Made by a program: the position numbers and the translations under genes. Under the pieces are notes generated by a model. That model searched no databases. It was given only the letters and a program-made list of their open reading frames with translations, and was not told the origin of the DNA. Of a stretch of DNA of 64,000 nt, positions 26,945 through 36,279 are shown in pieces. Within the stretch, counting starts at the first letter, position 1, and each line of letters starts with the position of its first letter. The stretch lies in NCBI RefSeq assembly GCF_003326675.1, contig NZ_JPWF01000008.1:1-64000 (forward strand), given 5' to 3'. Source of the stretch: Thalassospira profundimaris (GTDB lineage Bacteria; Pseudomonadota; Alphaproteobacteria; Rhodospirillales; Thalassospiraceae).

Positions 26945-28507
26945 ATGACCGGGCACAAACAGCCCTATTACATCACAACCCCGATCTATTACGTCAACGA
27001 CAAGCCCCATATTGGCCATGCCTATACGACGCTTGCCTGTGACGTTCTGGCACGCTTCAAGCGCCTGGACGGGTATGACGTGATGTTCCTGACGGGAACC
27101 GACGAACATGGTCAGAAAGTCGACAAGTCGGCTGCTGCCAAGGGTATCGACCCGCAAACCTTTACCGATCAGGTCTCGCAGAACTTCCGCGATCTGGCCG
27201 TGCATATGAACTATTCAAACGATGACTTCATTCGCACAACCGAAGAACGCCATAAAAAGGCCTGTCAGGCGCTTTGGAATACGCTGCTTGAAAAGGGCGA
27301 GATTTATCTCGGTTCCTATGATGGCTGGTACTCAGTTCGCGACGAAGCATTCTATGCGGAAAAAGAACTGATCACCAAAGACGGTGAGAAACTGGCACCA
27401 ACCGGCGCGCCGGTTGAATGGGTGTCTGAGCCCAGCTATTTCTTCAAGCTGTCGGCTTGGGGCGATCGTCTGCTTGAGTTCTATGAACAGAACCCGGACT
27501 TCATCGCACCGCAGTCGCGCCGTAACGAAGTCCTCAGCTTTGTGAAGGGCGGGATGCATGACCTTTCGGTATCGCGCACCAGCTTCAAATGGGGTGTACC
27601 GGTTCCGGGCGATGAAGATCATGTCATGTATGTCTGGCTTGACGCACTAACCAACTATCTGACCGCTGTCGGCTACCCGGATGCCGATCCGGCCAAGCTT
27701 GAGAAATACTGGCCGGCAGACCTGCACATGGTCGGCAAGGATATCCTGCGTTTCCATGCTGTTTACTGGCCCGCATTCCTGCTTGCTGCTGGTATCACGC
27801 CGCCCAAGCGCGTTTTTGCCCATGGCTGGTGGACCAATGAAGGTCAGAAGATTTCAAAATCGATCGGTAATGTCATTGATCCGTATGATCTGACCCAGAA
27901 ATATGGCCTTGATCAGACCCGCTATTTCCTGATGCGTGAAGTACCGTTCGGCAATGATGGTGATTTTTCCCATCGTTCCATGGTCAACCGCATGAACAGC
28001 GAACTGGCAAACGATCTTGGCAATATGTGCCAGCGTGTTCTGTCGATGATTCACAAGAACTGTAACGCTGCAATCCCGACACCGGGTGCATTGACCGATG
28101 CCGACAATGCCATTCTCGGCAAGGCCCATGGTATGCTTGAAACCGTACGCGCCCTCTTTGACGAGCAGGCATTTAACAAGGGGCTTGAGGCAATCTGGAG
28201 CCTGGTTGGCGATGCCAACCGCTATGTCGATGAAATGGCGCCTTGGGGCCTGAAAAAGACCGATCCGGAACGTATGGAAACGGTTCTTTATGTTCTGGCC
28301 GAAATCATTCGCCATGTCGGCATTCTGGTACAGCCGATCATGCCGGATTCCGCATCGAAGATCCTCGATCTTCTGGTTCTTGGCGACGACAACCGCGGCT
28401 TTGAGATGCTCGGCGCTGAGCATGCGCTTGTTCCGGGAACTGAGATCCCGAAACCGGCCGGTGTGTTCCCGCGCTATGTCGAAGAAGACGAAGGAGAGAA
28501 GGCATGA
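26945..28507 (+). CDS. metG: Methionyl-tRNA synthetase
   Basis: Class I synthetase of 520 residues. HIGH-like motif PHIGHAYTT near residue 20, the KMSKS equivalent KISKSIGN near 305, and an anticodon-binding helical C terminus. It is the short form without the C-terminal EMAP-like tRNA-binding domain, as in many alphaproteobacteria. The ATG at 26945 (MTGHKQPYYIT) was chosen; the frame opens 11 codons earlier inside the terminator region. Overlaps tatD by 4 bp (ATGA). Confidence 0.96.
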   Translation: MTGHKQPYYITTPIYYVNDKPHIGHAYTTLACDVLARFKRLDGYDVMFLTGTDEHGQKVDKSAAAKGIDPQTFTDQVSQNFRDLAVHMNYSNDDFIRTTEERHKKACQALWNTLLEKGEIYLGSYDGWYSVRDEAFYAEKELITKDGEKLAPTGAPVEWVSEPSYFFKLSAWGDRLLEFYEQNPDFIAPQSRRNEVLSFVKGGMHDLSVSRTSFKWGVPVPGDEDHVMYVWLDALTNYLTAVGYPDADPAKLEKYWPADLHMVGKDILRFHAVYWPAFLLAAGITPPKRVFAHGWWTNEGQKISKSIGNVIDPYDLTQKYGLDQTRYFLMREVPFGNDGDFSHRSMVNRMNSELANDLGNMCQRVLSMIHKNCNAAIPTPGALTDADNAILGKAHGMLETVRALFDEQAFNKGLEAIWSLVGDANRYVDEMAPWGLKKTDPERMETVLYVLAEIIRHVGILVQPIMPDSASKILDLLVLGDDNRGFEMLGAEHALVPGTEIPKPAGVFPRYVEEDEGEKA

Positions 28508-29322
28508 ATGTCGCCCTTGTCGACAGCCACTGCCATCTGGATTATCCGCAGTTTTCCGAAGACTTTGCCGGAACCATCGCACGCGCCAAGAATGCCGGCG
28601 TTGGTATGATGGTCAGCATCGGCGTGAAACTGACGACATTCGATCAGGTGCGCGCCATTGCCGAGAAGTCCGATCATATCTATTGCACGATCGGCGTTCA
28701 TCCGCACGAAGCAGGCGAAGAGGGGCTTGCAAGCCCCGAACCGCTGCTGGCCAGGACATCCGACCCTAAAATCATCGGGATCGGTGAAAGCGGGCTGGAC
28801 TATTTCTATGACAATGCCCCGCGTGAAGCCCAGCAACAAAGCTTTCGTGCACATATTGCCGCATGTCGTGAAACCGGACTGCCTTTGATCGTTCATACCC
28901 GCGATGCGGATGATGATACGATGGACATTCTTGAAGAAGAATACGAGAAGGGGCCGTTTACCGGCGTAATTCACTGCTTTTCTAGTTCGGCAGCTCTTGC
29001 ACAGCGGGCTTTGAAAATCGGTTTTTATATCTCGTGTTCGGGGATTATTACCTTTAATTCGGCCAAGGAAATCCGCGCAGCCCTTGAAGATGTGCCGCTT
29101 GATCGTCTGCTTGTTGAAACCGATGCGCCGTATCTGGCCCCGGTTCCCAAACGTGGCAAACCGAACGAACCATCCTATGTTGCGCATACGGCGGCAAAGC
29201 TTGCCGAAATCAAAGATGTAAGCCTCGAAGAAATCACCCGCATCACCACGGACAATTTCTTCCGGTTGTTTACCCGGGCTGACCGTAAGAACCTTTTGCT
29301 GTCCGGAGAAGCCGCGCAGTGA
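28504..29322 (+). CDS. TatD-family metal-dependent DNase
   Basis: 272-residue TIM-barrel hydrolase. Metal ligands are visible in DSHCHLDYP, Glu in GESGLDYFYD, His in IVHTRDADDD and IHCFSSS, and Asp in VETDAPYLAP. The family acts as a 3'-5' exonuclease on DNA and in D-aminoacyl-tRNA-related repair. It overlaps metG and the next gene by 4 bp each, forming one translation-coupled unit. Confidence 0.94.
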   Translation: MNVALVDSHCHLDYPQFSEDFAGTIARAKNAGVGMMVSIGVKLTTFDQVRAIAEKSDHIYCTIGVHPHEAGEEGLASPEPLLARTSDPKIIGIGESGLDYFYDNAPREAQQQSFRAHIAACRETGLPLIVHTRDADDDTMDILEEEYEKGPFTGVIHCFSSSAALAQRALKIGFYISCSGIITFNSAKEIRAALEDVPLDRLLVETDAPYLAPVPKRGKPNEPSYVAHTAAKLAEIKDVSLEEITRITTDNFFRLFTRADRKNLLLSGEAAQ

Positions 29323-30092
29323 CAAAAGTAACCATCCTTGGCTGTGGATCATCAAATGGTGTGCCATCTGTTGGCCTTGGATGGGGAAAGTGCGACCCGA
29401 GCAACCCGAAAAACCGGCGTTTACGCAGCTCTATCCTTATTGAAGAAGCGGGCAAGAAGATTCTTGTCGATGTAACGCCGGATTTTCGCGAACAGGCCCT
29501 AAGCCATAATATCGATCATCTTGATGCGATCCTGTTTACGCATTCCCATGCCGATCACGTGCACGGGATTGATGATTTGCGCTGGCTGAACGTCGCAATG
29601 AACAGTCCAATTGATATCTATGCCAACGCGCAAACGATTTCTGACATCGATCAGCGGTTCAACTATGTCTTTACACCGCTGCCTGATGGCGTTGAGTATT
29701 ATTTCAAACCGGTTCTGGTGCCGCATGTGATCACAGGGGCACTGAATGCAGCAGGGGTCCCGATAACCGTTTTTTCGCAAGATCACGGCTACGGGGAAAG
29801 TTTGGGCTTCAAGATTGGCAAGTTTGCCTATTGCACGGATGTCGTCGAGTTCCCAGAGGAATCTAAGCAACATCTGTATGACCTGGATGTCTGGATTGTT
29901 GATTGCCTGCGTCACAGACCACACAACACACACGCACATCTTGAAAAAGTTCTTGGCTGGGTTGAAGAATTCAAACCCAAGCAGGTTTACATGACCCATA
30001 TGAGCATCAAGTTCGATTACGCACAGGCGATGGCCGATACACCGGATCATGTCGAACCGGCGTATGACGGGCTGGTGATCGAGGTAAACTAG
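29319..30092 (+). CDS. PhnP-like metallo-beta-lactamase-fold phosphodiesterase
   Basis: 257 residues; GTG start overlapping the tatD stop. Glycine-rich start TILGCGSSNGVPSVG and the metal motif FTHSHADHVHGIDD place it with PhnP/RNase Z-like hydrolases. PhnP cleaves cyclic phosphodiesters in phosphonate breakdown, but here no phn genes are nearby. The metG-tatD-mbl arrangement is typical housekeeping in alphaproteobacteria. The island begins right after it. Confidence 0.9.
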   Translation: MTKVTILGCGSSNGVPSVGLGWGKCDPSNPKNRRLRSSILIEEAGKKILVDVTPDFREQALSHNIDHLDAILFTHSHADHVHGIDDLRWLNVAMNSPIDIYANAQTISDIDQRFNYVFTPLPDGVEYYFKPVLVPHVITGALNAAGVPITVFSQDHGYGESLGFKIGKFAYCTDVVEFPEESKQHLYDLDVWIVDCLRHRPHNTHAHLEKVLGWVEEFKPKQVYMTHMSIKFDYAQAMADTPDHVEPAYDGLVIEVN

Positions 30093-30235
30093 ATACAGGA
30101 CGCCTTAAGAACAGCTAAATTCCAGACGTGGGGCAACCTGATACCCGCGTCATTTCTCCACATCAATAAGTTCTATAATATATATTATGACAAAACCAAC
30201 TCATTTATATCTGTTGCGTTTATCTGGACATTCCA

Positions 30236-30297
30236 GCGCTACGCCCCACATGTGAGGCTTGTGTAGCGTAGCGGAACAAGGCTCACATGTGGGGCGC
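30236..30297. repeat. Long inverted repeat at left edge of the island
   Basis: Fifteen-base arms (30242-30256 and 30282-30296) match perfectly and extend by CTT after one mismatch. A second, competing pairing exists between CGCTACG before the left arm and GTAGCG copies in the loop. Positioned 32 bp before the first recombinase gene. It could be the element's end or recombination site, or an RNA hairpin regulating the recombinases. Confidence 0.6.
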
Positions 30298-30327
30298 GTC
30301 CGCCTTCCGGAGAAGGTTTACTGAACG

Positions 30328-31572
30328 ATGCCGACTATCGTTATCAATAGCCCACATCTCCCGAACCACTTACTTGGCGCATTATCAGCTGATACCGATG
30401 GTGTGCCTAGATACTGGATAATTGTTTGGCTCGACAGTTTAAAACCCAAATTGGCAAAAAGTACCCGCAGACGATATTGTCGCCATCTCAATACTTTCTA
30501 CGACTACAGCGAAGAACTTTACGGTAGACGCACGTTCGATCGGGCAATCTCCGATTTAGACTTTGATCAGATTGAAACGATACTAAGTGGGTATCTCTAC
30601 CGCCTCAGAAACCTTCAAAAGCACGAATCTTCTGGCAACCATGCTCATGACATTTGGAACACCTGCACTGCTTTCTTATTTGATTTGTTGAACTATCTCG
30701 TACCGCAGTCATATGACAATAAGGTTGGTGAGTTGTTTGAGAGACTCAAGCATCGGGTAAATCTATATGATCAGTTGACCCTCAGCGCCCATGCACGACC
30801 TACTTCAGCAAAGGTGCTTCCTGCCGCCGTCCTGACCGAGTTGTGTGAGATATTCAACCCGAACTCCTCCTCAAACCCTTTCCGTACGGAGAAGCAAAGG
30901 TGGAGAAACTATCTTATTTTTCATCTTCTGACTTCACTAGGTGTACGCCGAAGCGAACTTTTACTACTCACCACCACTTCGGTTAAACAAGATACCTTTT
31001 ATGGCAGCAATGGCTGTCAAACAAAGACATGGATTTCCATAGAACCACCAAATGTCAAAATTCGTGACCCTCGACATACTGAACCGTCACTAAAAACTTC
31101 TTTCTCCGCTCGTAACATTCCAGTCAATTCCGAGCTAACAGCTATCCACGATACTTATTTGCGCAACTTCCGAACAAGGTCACCCTACCCCTACCTTCTA
31201 ACATCTCGAAATGGACTTCCATTATCCACAGCTCGGGTAAATAGTGTTTTCGCTAGGGCAAAAGAGAACCTCTCTAACAATGCGCTTAACTGTATTGCGA
31301 ACGGGACACCTCTCTCTCCCCACGCCCTACGCCATACCGCAGCAGTCTACAGAATTCGAAAACACATCGATCAAGGCGATTCTTTGGAAATTGCTGTTGA
31401 AAAATTGCGTGTTTTTTTTGGTTGGGCACCGACCTCACAAATGCCACGGCTGTATGCCAGGGCCTATTTTGAATCTTCGCATCAGGACGTTTGGTCGGAG
31501 AACTTTGATCGATTTATTCACGGACTTAGGTTGACTTTGGGAGGCCGTTCCCATGAGCAAACCAGAGTATGA
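30328..31572 (+). CDS. Tyrosine recombinase, first of a trio
   Basis: 414 residues. N-terminal SAM-like core-binding part, then a phage-integrase catalytic domain: Arg in LGVRRSELL (about 207), HxxR box PHALRHT (H332, R335), W366 in FFGWAPT replacing the second His, and nucleophile Tyr in PRLYARAY (Y376). A complete active site. It is followed by two more recombinases, as in Tn554-type and 'recombinase in trio' elements. The next gene starts inside its last 20 bp. AT-richer than the flanking core genes. Confidence 0.88.
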   Translation: MPTIVINSPHLPNHLLGALSADTDGVPRYWIIVWLDSLKPKLAKSTRRRYCRHLNTFYDYSEELYGRRTFDRAISDLDFDQIETILSGYLYRLRNLQKHESSGNHAHDIWNTCTAFLFDLLNYLVPQSYDNKVGELFERLKHRVNLYDQLTLSAHARPTSAKVLPAAVLTELCEIFNPNSSSNPFRTEKQRWRNYLIFHLLTSLGVRRSELLLLTTTSVKQDTFYGSNGCQTKTWISIEPPNVKIRDPRHTEPSLKTSFSARNIPVNSELTAIHDTYLRNFRTRSPYPYLLTSRNGLPLSTARVNSVFARAKENLSNNALNCIANGTPLSPHALRHTAAVYRIRKHIDQGDSLEIAVEKLRVFFGWAPTSQMPRLYARAYFESSHQDVWSENFDRFIHGLRLTLGGRSHEQTRV

Positions 31573-33055
31573 TTTTGACGGTTTGATTGCATTCATCCAG
31601 CAGAACATTAACCGCTGGCCACCTCTTCCTGTACTAGCGCGTTATTATGACGACTACGCGGAATGTTATAACACACTAATTAATATCCGGACCGAAGATC
31701 GATGGCGCACTGAAATAGATGGAAGAGTTGAATACTTTGATTTTCGGCGGATTCCCGAAGGAGCCCGCGATTTATTCAAGCACTGGGTTATAAGTAAGAT
31801 AACCACCGGTTTGAAATGTCGAGTGGTTCATGCTTATTTGCAGCGAGTTGTGCTTTGGTGCTCACGTTACTCAATTAATAAATTATTATTAGTGATAATT
31901 TCGGGACCTGACGAAATACAACATTCTTGGCAGAGTTTAGTAATATCCACAGACATCAAAAAAGATACAGCAACGGCTATCAAAAGCTTATTAAGCTTCA
32001 TCTGCGAGAAAAATTTAGGTGCATGGCACCCATCTTATATGCAGAGAATTTCTGCTCTACCCACCCCAAAACTGGATTTGTACAAACGCATTAAATCAGG
32101 TGACTGCTTTATCTCTAGCAAAGATCAAACTTCTTTCGTGGAAAGGATAGATGCTACGGTTAAGGTTCTGAACAACAATAGCTCTAAAGAATCTCTATTT
32201 GAGATACAGTCGTATTGCATGCTCGTGCTCTGCTTTCAATATGGTTTGAGAGCAGGGCAAATAGCTCGCATATCTGTAAGTGATGTACGCTGTTTTGACA
32301 CTGGTGCTGTTCATATATCTTTCCCTCGTACAAAGCAGAGAAAGTCACATTTACGTGCTATGCGGCGCATCAAGCGTGAATGGTGCCCACTTTTTACAAG
32401 CTACCTTCAAACAAGAAAGCCCTCTTCTGACAAACTCTTTCACCTCAAACCTAATGAAGTAACAAAGCGTATCAAAGATTTCACAGAGGATATATGTGGC
32501 ACGCCATATACGCCGGGACATTTTCGGCATACAGCCAGTCAAAGATTGGTGGATGCTGGGGCATCATCTGTGTCCGTAGCGGAGTTCTTGGAGCATTCAA
32601 CGCTGAATGCGGGGACTGTGTATTACGATACATCAGCTAATCAGGCCGAATTGATTAACCAAGCGCTATCCATTTCCCCAATTTATTCAAGGATCGCCGA
32701 AGTCGCTCGTACAAAAACAATCACGAAGAGAGCACTTGGCGAGGCCCCCAGTGACACCATAGTAGCAGGTATGCCACATGGTATTCCTGTATCTGGAATT
32801 GGAAAATGCACTGTTGGTCAACCAAACTGCCAAAAACACCCCGTATTTTCTTGTTATAATTGTCGTCACTTTCTCGCGCTGAAGGACGAAGAAATACACA
32901 AACGGACGCTGACAGATTTTCGGCAGGTCGCACGTGAGTTTTACAACGCTGAACGCATCAGTGAAGTTTCTCCAGCATTTCTCCAGTTAAAAGATACAAT
33001 TGCGGCTGTGCAACGAACTCTCCAAGGCATTCAGGAGATGGATCGAGAGGGTTAA
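31553..33055 (+). CDS. Tyrosine recombinase, second of a trio, with C-terminal Cys cluster
   Basis: 500 residues. Catalytic features: Arg in YGLRAGQI (R233), box II TPGHFRHT, where the usual HxxR reads GHFR so the first His is shifted by one, then FLEHST (H348) and VYYDT Tyr pair (357/358). The C terminus carries a probable zinc-binding cluster KCTVGQPNCQKH...CYNCRHF. The start at 31553 follows GGGAGG and overlaps gene one. It resembles the second recombinase of known mobile trios (for example GmtY type); this is family-level recall, not a search. Confidence 0.82.
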   Translation: MSKPEYDFDGLIAFIQQNINRWPPLPVLARYYDDYAECYNTLINIRTEDRWRTEIDGRVEYFDFRRIPEGARDLFKHWVISKITTGLKCRVVHAYLQRVVLWCSRYSINKLLLVIISGPDEIQHSWQSLVISTDIKKDTATAIKSLLSFICEKNLGAWHPSYMQRISALPTPKLDLYKRIKSGDCFISSKDQTSFVERIDATVKVLNNNSSKESLFEIQSYCMLVLCFQYGLRAGQIARISVSDVRCFDTGAVHISFPRTKQRKSHLRAMRRIKREWCPLFTSYLQTRKPSSDKLFHLKPNEVTKRIKDFTEDICGTPYTPGHFRHTASQRLVDAGASSVSVAEFLEHSTLNAGTVYYDTSANQAELINQALSISPIYSRIAEVARTKTITKRALGEAPSDTIVAGMPHGIPVSGIGKCTVGQPNCQKHPVFSCYNCRHFLALKDEEIHKRTLTDFRQVAREFYNAERISEVSPAFLQLKDTIAAVQRTLQGIQEMDREG

Positions 33056-33059
33056 ACCA

Positions 33060-35399
33060 ATGGGAATCTCTGAATGTAAAACTCTAATTGCCAATGCTCA
33101 GCAACTGGCACGACAACGTGAGCTTAAATGGGACACGCCTATCGACGAAGAAGGAAACATTTTTAAGGAACACAGATGGAATTTAAACGCACTCATCGGA
33201 ACTCCACCTCCTCCTCTAATTTGGTTAGGGACCACTAGAATTACGGCAAATGCCGAAAAATCACTAAGGGAGATGTGTCTACAAAGAGATGTCCCCTGCC
33301 CTCAGCGATTATTCTTGGACGGGCACTGGTTAGACTTTTACAAAGCCATCATTATCAATGAGCTATTAGTAAAGAAGAACAAGCTTAGCCACGTAAATTC
33401 GAATATTGCCAAAATCATCCGGATCATTGGTGTCGTAAATCAAGCGCATCAACCTTGGGAAATCACCGCCGACGATGTTCGGCATTCTTACAACGTCGCA
33501 CTTGGCGTAGGCAGTTCGGGCAAGATTGCCGCGAATTTTGAAATGGTAGTGCGCCTTGTTTTTGACGGAATGCAAATAGCGGATACTCGTCCCCTTGCAC
33601 AGTATTGCTTACCCTACCGAGATCGACAGAATGCTCAGAATAAAGTAGATGAACGGCGCATTCATGAACGTACATTTCGTCAAACAGAAGGTGTTCGGAC
33701 CAAACTGTCGGAGCGCAAATCGAGTAAATCTTTGCCGGACAAGCGGGCTTTCTGGGAGCTCGTTGAAATCATCTTTACAGAACCACCCAAAACTTTTGCC
33801 GACTTCATTCGCTTTAGAATACTCCAGCTATGTATTATTACAGGACTTAGAATAGGTGAAGTCGTTTCGTTACCGGCCGATTGTTTGAGATGGCGGAGTT
33901 ACGCAACAAAGGATGGACAACCTGCAGAGAAGGAACACGGGATTTCGCAATCCCTTACATTGAAGTATTTCGCCGAAAAGACTCTTACTCAGCACCATAA
34001 ATCTTCTGTGATACTTTCAGAAAACATCCAGCATGTCCCTCCCCTATACGCAGAAGTTGTTGAAGATCTAGTGCAAAGTACGTTGGCAGCTACGTCCGTT
34101 ATGCGCAGTAATCTCGAACAGCAAATCAAACGAAATAGCCTGTTTCCAGATATTGACCAGTCGGCATTAATTCCCGCTTATGAGGCTTATGCCAGAGTTA
34201 CAGGAAACATTACGGTTAGTTCTCGACCTGTTAACCAGGAACTTATTGCTTTATATCGCGCGCATTATCAAGAAAGCGCACTACGGGACATCTATCGCGA
34301 GCAAGAAGATAACATCGCCGCCCGCGGCATAGACGTCACTCCCCAAATTCGTTCATTGCACACTCGCTGGCGAGAACACGTGGATGTATTTGACTGTCAC
34401 GGAGTAAAAGTTGAGGGGAGAGTGTCTTGGTCAAATGCCTACTTTAAGGTCTATCAAATTGAAGCCTTTCTCAGAAAATACCGGCGAGACAAAATGCCTG
34501 ATTGGATACCCGGCACACTGCATAATGGCTCTCCGATCTATCCATATCAGCATCTATTCCTAATGCCTGTTCGAGCGTTAGGTGAAGGCCGAAATGGTGG
34601 GATAACTGACCTTCTCCACTATTACGCAATAGGAAAATCCTCAGCGTCCGACATCATGCTAATGCTGGACGGAAAACGTAAAGACAGCATATTTGCGCGA
34701 TATCGCCCAAGCATTGCTGAGGATCTAGCAATTAAAACGCACTCATTTCGACATTTGCAAAATACCGAACTCATGCGCCTTGGCGTCGCTGACACGGTCA
34801 TATCCAAGCGCTTCAGAAAAGATGTACGTCATTCTGCTTCATATGACCATCGGAGTCTTTTTGAGGAACTACAACATATTGAAATCGAAGACGAACTTGT
34901 AAACGAGCTTAGTGAGCGCAGTCAGATCCTGTTTAAGATGATCAAGGAAAAGCAAATTGCTGGCCCAATAGTAAGCGAATTCTATAAACTTCAGGATACC
35001 GTGGGGTTCGATGACGCAATTACCTATCTGCAAACCGAGGCAGATGGCTTCCATGTTACCCCCTACGGGGTGTGCTTGAATGCTTTTACAGTTGATACAT
35101 GCCCAAACCACCTTGAGTGCTTCAATAACTGTAAACACCTAGCCCGGACGAAAGTTAAGTCGGAAGAAGACAACCTTAGAAAACTCAAAAGACGGTTATC
35201 CAGTTGGATTGATCAAATTGAGAGACAACCTATCGATGTTCGGCCACTCGGTTGGGAAAACCAGTTAACGCACGCTCAAACGCGATTAGACGCAGTGCAG
35301 AGAGCTCTCGATACCAAGCCGGGACAAAAAGTCTCACCAAATGGGGATGACCTATATGATGGTGGCTCCCTCTCTAACGCTTCCATCTTAGATGGCTGA
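33060..35399 (+). CDS. Large tyrosine recombinase, third of a trio
   Basis: 779 residues. Long N-terminal region without recognised domain, then the catalytic Arg in TGLRIGEVVSLP (about 260), box II KTHSFRHLQ, second His in DVRHSASYDHRS with the candidate nucleophile Tyr, and a C-terminal Cys cluster VCLNAFTVDTCPNHLECFNNC followed by a basic helix. Size and Cys tail are like TnpB of Tn554-type and GmtZ-type integrases. ATG at 33060, 4 bp after the previous stop; translationally coupled. Confidence 0.82.
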   Translation: MGISECKTLIANAQQLARQRELKWDTPIDEEGNIFKEHRWNLNALIGTPPPPLIWLGTTRITANAEKSLREMCLQRDVPCPQRLFLDGHWLDFYKAIIINELLVKKNKLSHVNSNIAKIIRIIGVVNQAHQPWEITADDVRHSYNVALGVGSSGKIAANFEMVVRLVFDGMQIADTRPLAQYCLPYRDRQNAQNKVDERRIHERTFRQTEGVRTKLSERKSSKSLPDKRAFWELVEIIFTEPPKTFADFIRFRILQLCIITGLRIGEVVSLPADCLRWRSYATKDGQPAEKEHGISQSLTLKYFAEKTLTQHHKSSVILSENIQHVPPLYAEVVEDLVQSTLAATSVMRSNLEQQIKRNSLFPDIDQSALIPAYEAYARVTGNITVSSRPVNQELIALYRAHYQESALRDIYREQEDNIAARGIDVTPQIRSLHTRWREHVDVFDCHGVKVEGRVSWSNAYFKVYQIEAFLRKYRRDKMPDWIPGTLHNGSPIYPYQHLFLMPVRALGEGRNGGITDLLHYYAIGKSSASDIMLMLDGKRKDSIFARYRPSIAEDLAIKTHSFRHLQNTELMRLGVADTVISKRFRKDVRHSASYDHRSLFEELQHIEIEDELVNELSERSQILFKMIKEKQIAGPIVSEFYKLQDTVGFDDAITYLQTEADGFHVTPYGVCLNAFTVDTCPNHLECFNNCKHLARTKVKSEEDNLRKLKRRLSSWIDQIERQPIDVRPLGWENQLTHAQTRLDAVQRALDTKPGQKVSPNGDDLYDGGSLSNASILDG

Positions 35400-35440
35400 T
35401 GTAGTTCTTTAACGCAAAGAACCTGCAGAGAGAAAAGACA

Positions 35441-35920
35441 ATGACCCTATCTCAGCAAGACTTGTTGGCGTTCGAAAGGCAGCTGAAGCAAATGTTAGCT
35501 GAAGATATCGACCTTTCTGCTCGTTCATGTGTTCGGCGTGGTTTAGTCAAAAACCCTTCAGATATTACTCGCATACCGGCTCGCCGAGATATTCTTGAAA
35601 AATATAGAAACTTTCAGAGAGAACGGCGAAGCAAAAATGATGACCGGCGTAAAGTCAAACAGCTAAAGAAAGAACTGGAGGGTGCGAGAAAAGAGATAAA
35701 AGAACTAGGTGAGCAACAACAAATGCTAATTGCATCCCACCGAGCGATGATTGCGATAATTGGAGAATACGGCGGGATGGCAGCTTGGAGAAGCTTCTTC
35801 GGTGAGTATGAAAAAGCGCTAACCTTCTTGGAAACCGCCTCCGGCCTTAGGCATGCTTCTGATCCAGCAAAAAGAAAGAGCGCGACAAAAGTCCAACGTC
35901 TTTCTGCGGAGCATGACTAA
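35441..35920 (+). CDS. Small basic coiled-coil protein of the recombinase cluster
   Basis: 159 residues, strongly helical. A basic stretch (ERRSKNDDRRKVKQLKKE) opens a coiled coil at about 60-95. Its position after three recombinases and its size parallel TnpC of Tn554 or GmtX of the Gmt trios, accessory proteins that assist or orient recombination. Not identified by sequence signature, so the assignment is by context. The last 40 bp contain one copy of a 15-bp direct repeat. Confidence 0.7.
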   Translation: MTLSQQDLLAFERQLKQMLAEDIDLSARSCVRRGLVKNPSDITRIPARRDILEKYRNFQRERRSKNDDRRKVKQLKKELEGARKEIKELGEQQQMLIASHRAMIAIIGEYGGMAAWRSFFGEYEKALTFLETASGLRHASDPAKRKSATKVQRLSAEHD

Positions 35921-36010
35921 ACGAGTTAAATGTCTAATATTTAAGGATTTATTTTCACCCTAAACAACTGAAAACCGCCGGTTGAACGATCTAACCGCGA
36001 CAAAAGTCCA
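35881..36010. repeat. 15-bp direct repeat at the 3' end of the recombinase cluster
   Basis: CGCGACAAAAGTCCA occurs at 35881-35895 (inside the small coiled-coil gene) and again at 35996-36010, 115 bp apart. The match is exact. It may be a recombination core or a duplication scar at the junction between the recombinase module and the cargo. Confidence 0.7.
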
Positions 36011-36279
36011 CTATCAAAGGTTCTTTTCATCCGATCAATTGGATCGACGATCTACTCCCTTGGATCATCGACATCCAATCCTGATTTCCTCTCGGAAACT
36101 GGTATTGAGGTAGCCGTGACGCACCCTTTACTTCCGCCAATCAGACAAGCGCGAACCTCGCCCGGTAACCATTTGGCGGAGCGTCAGTTTCACAGCCTGA
36201 GGCAACTTGTCGAAACAAAAACTTGCTACCAACTCATGTCGCGGTTTGGCCGATGATATTGAAGAGAGGAGGCTTGTTT
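35921..36279. other. Junction region between recombinases and cargo
   Basis: 359 bp holding the second copy of the 15-bp repeat, an IS66-type remnant (36028-36131), and about 150 bp of unassigned sequence before the SEC-C gene's stop. On the minus strand 36128-36240 reads as a short protein-like tail (KLPQAVKLTLRQMVTGRG) that may be the end of an interrupted gene. Confidence 0.45.
36028..36131 (+). mobile_element. IS66-type remnant, TnpC C terminus and right end
   Basis: Translating from 36028 gives HPINWIDDLLPW then IIDIQS and a stop at 36082-36084, matching the conserved HPIxRIDELLPW tail of IS66-family TnpC. It is followed by GGTAGCCGTGAC and a GTAA-type terminus at 36131 (read inward on the minus strand as GTAAAGGGTG). 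Only about 100 bp survive. Its orientation is plus, with the end facing the cargo. Confidence 0.65.
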
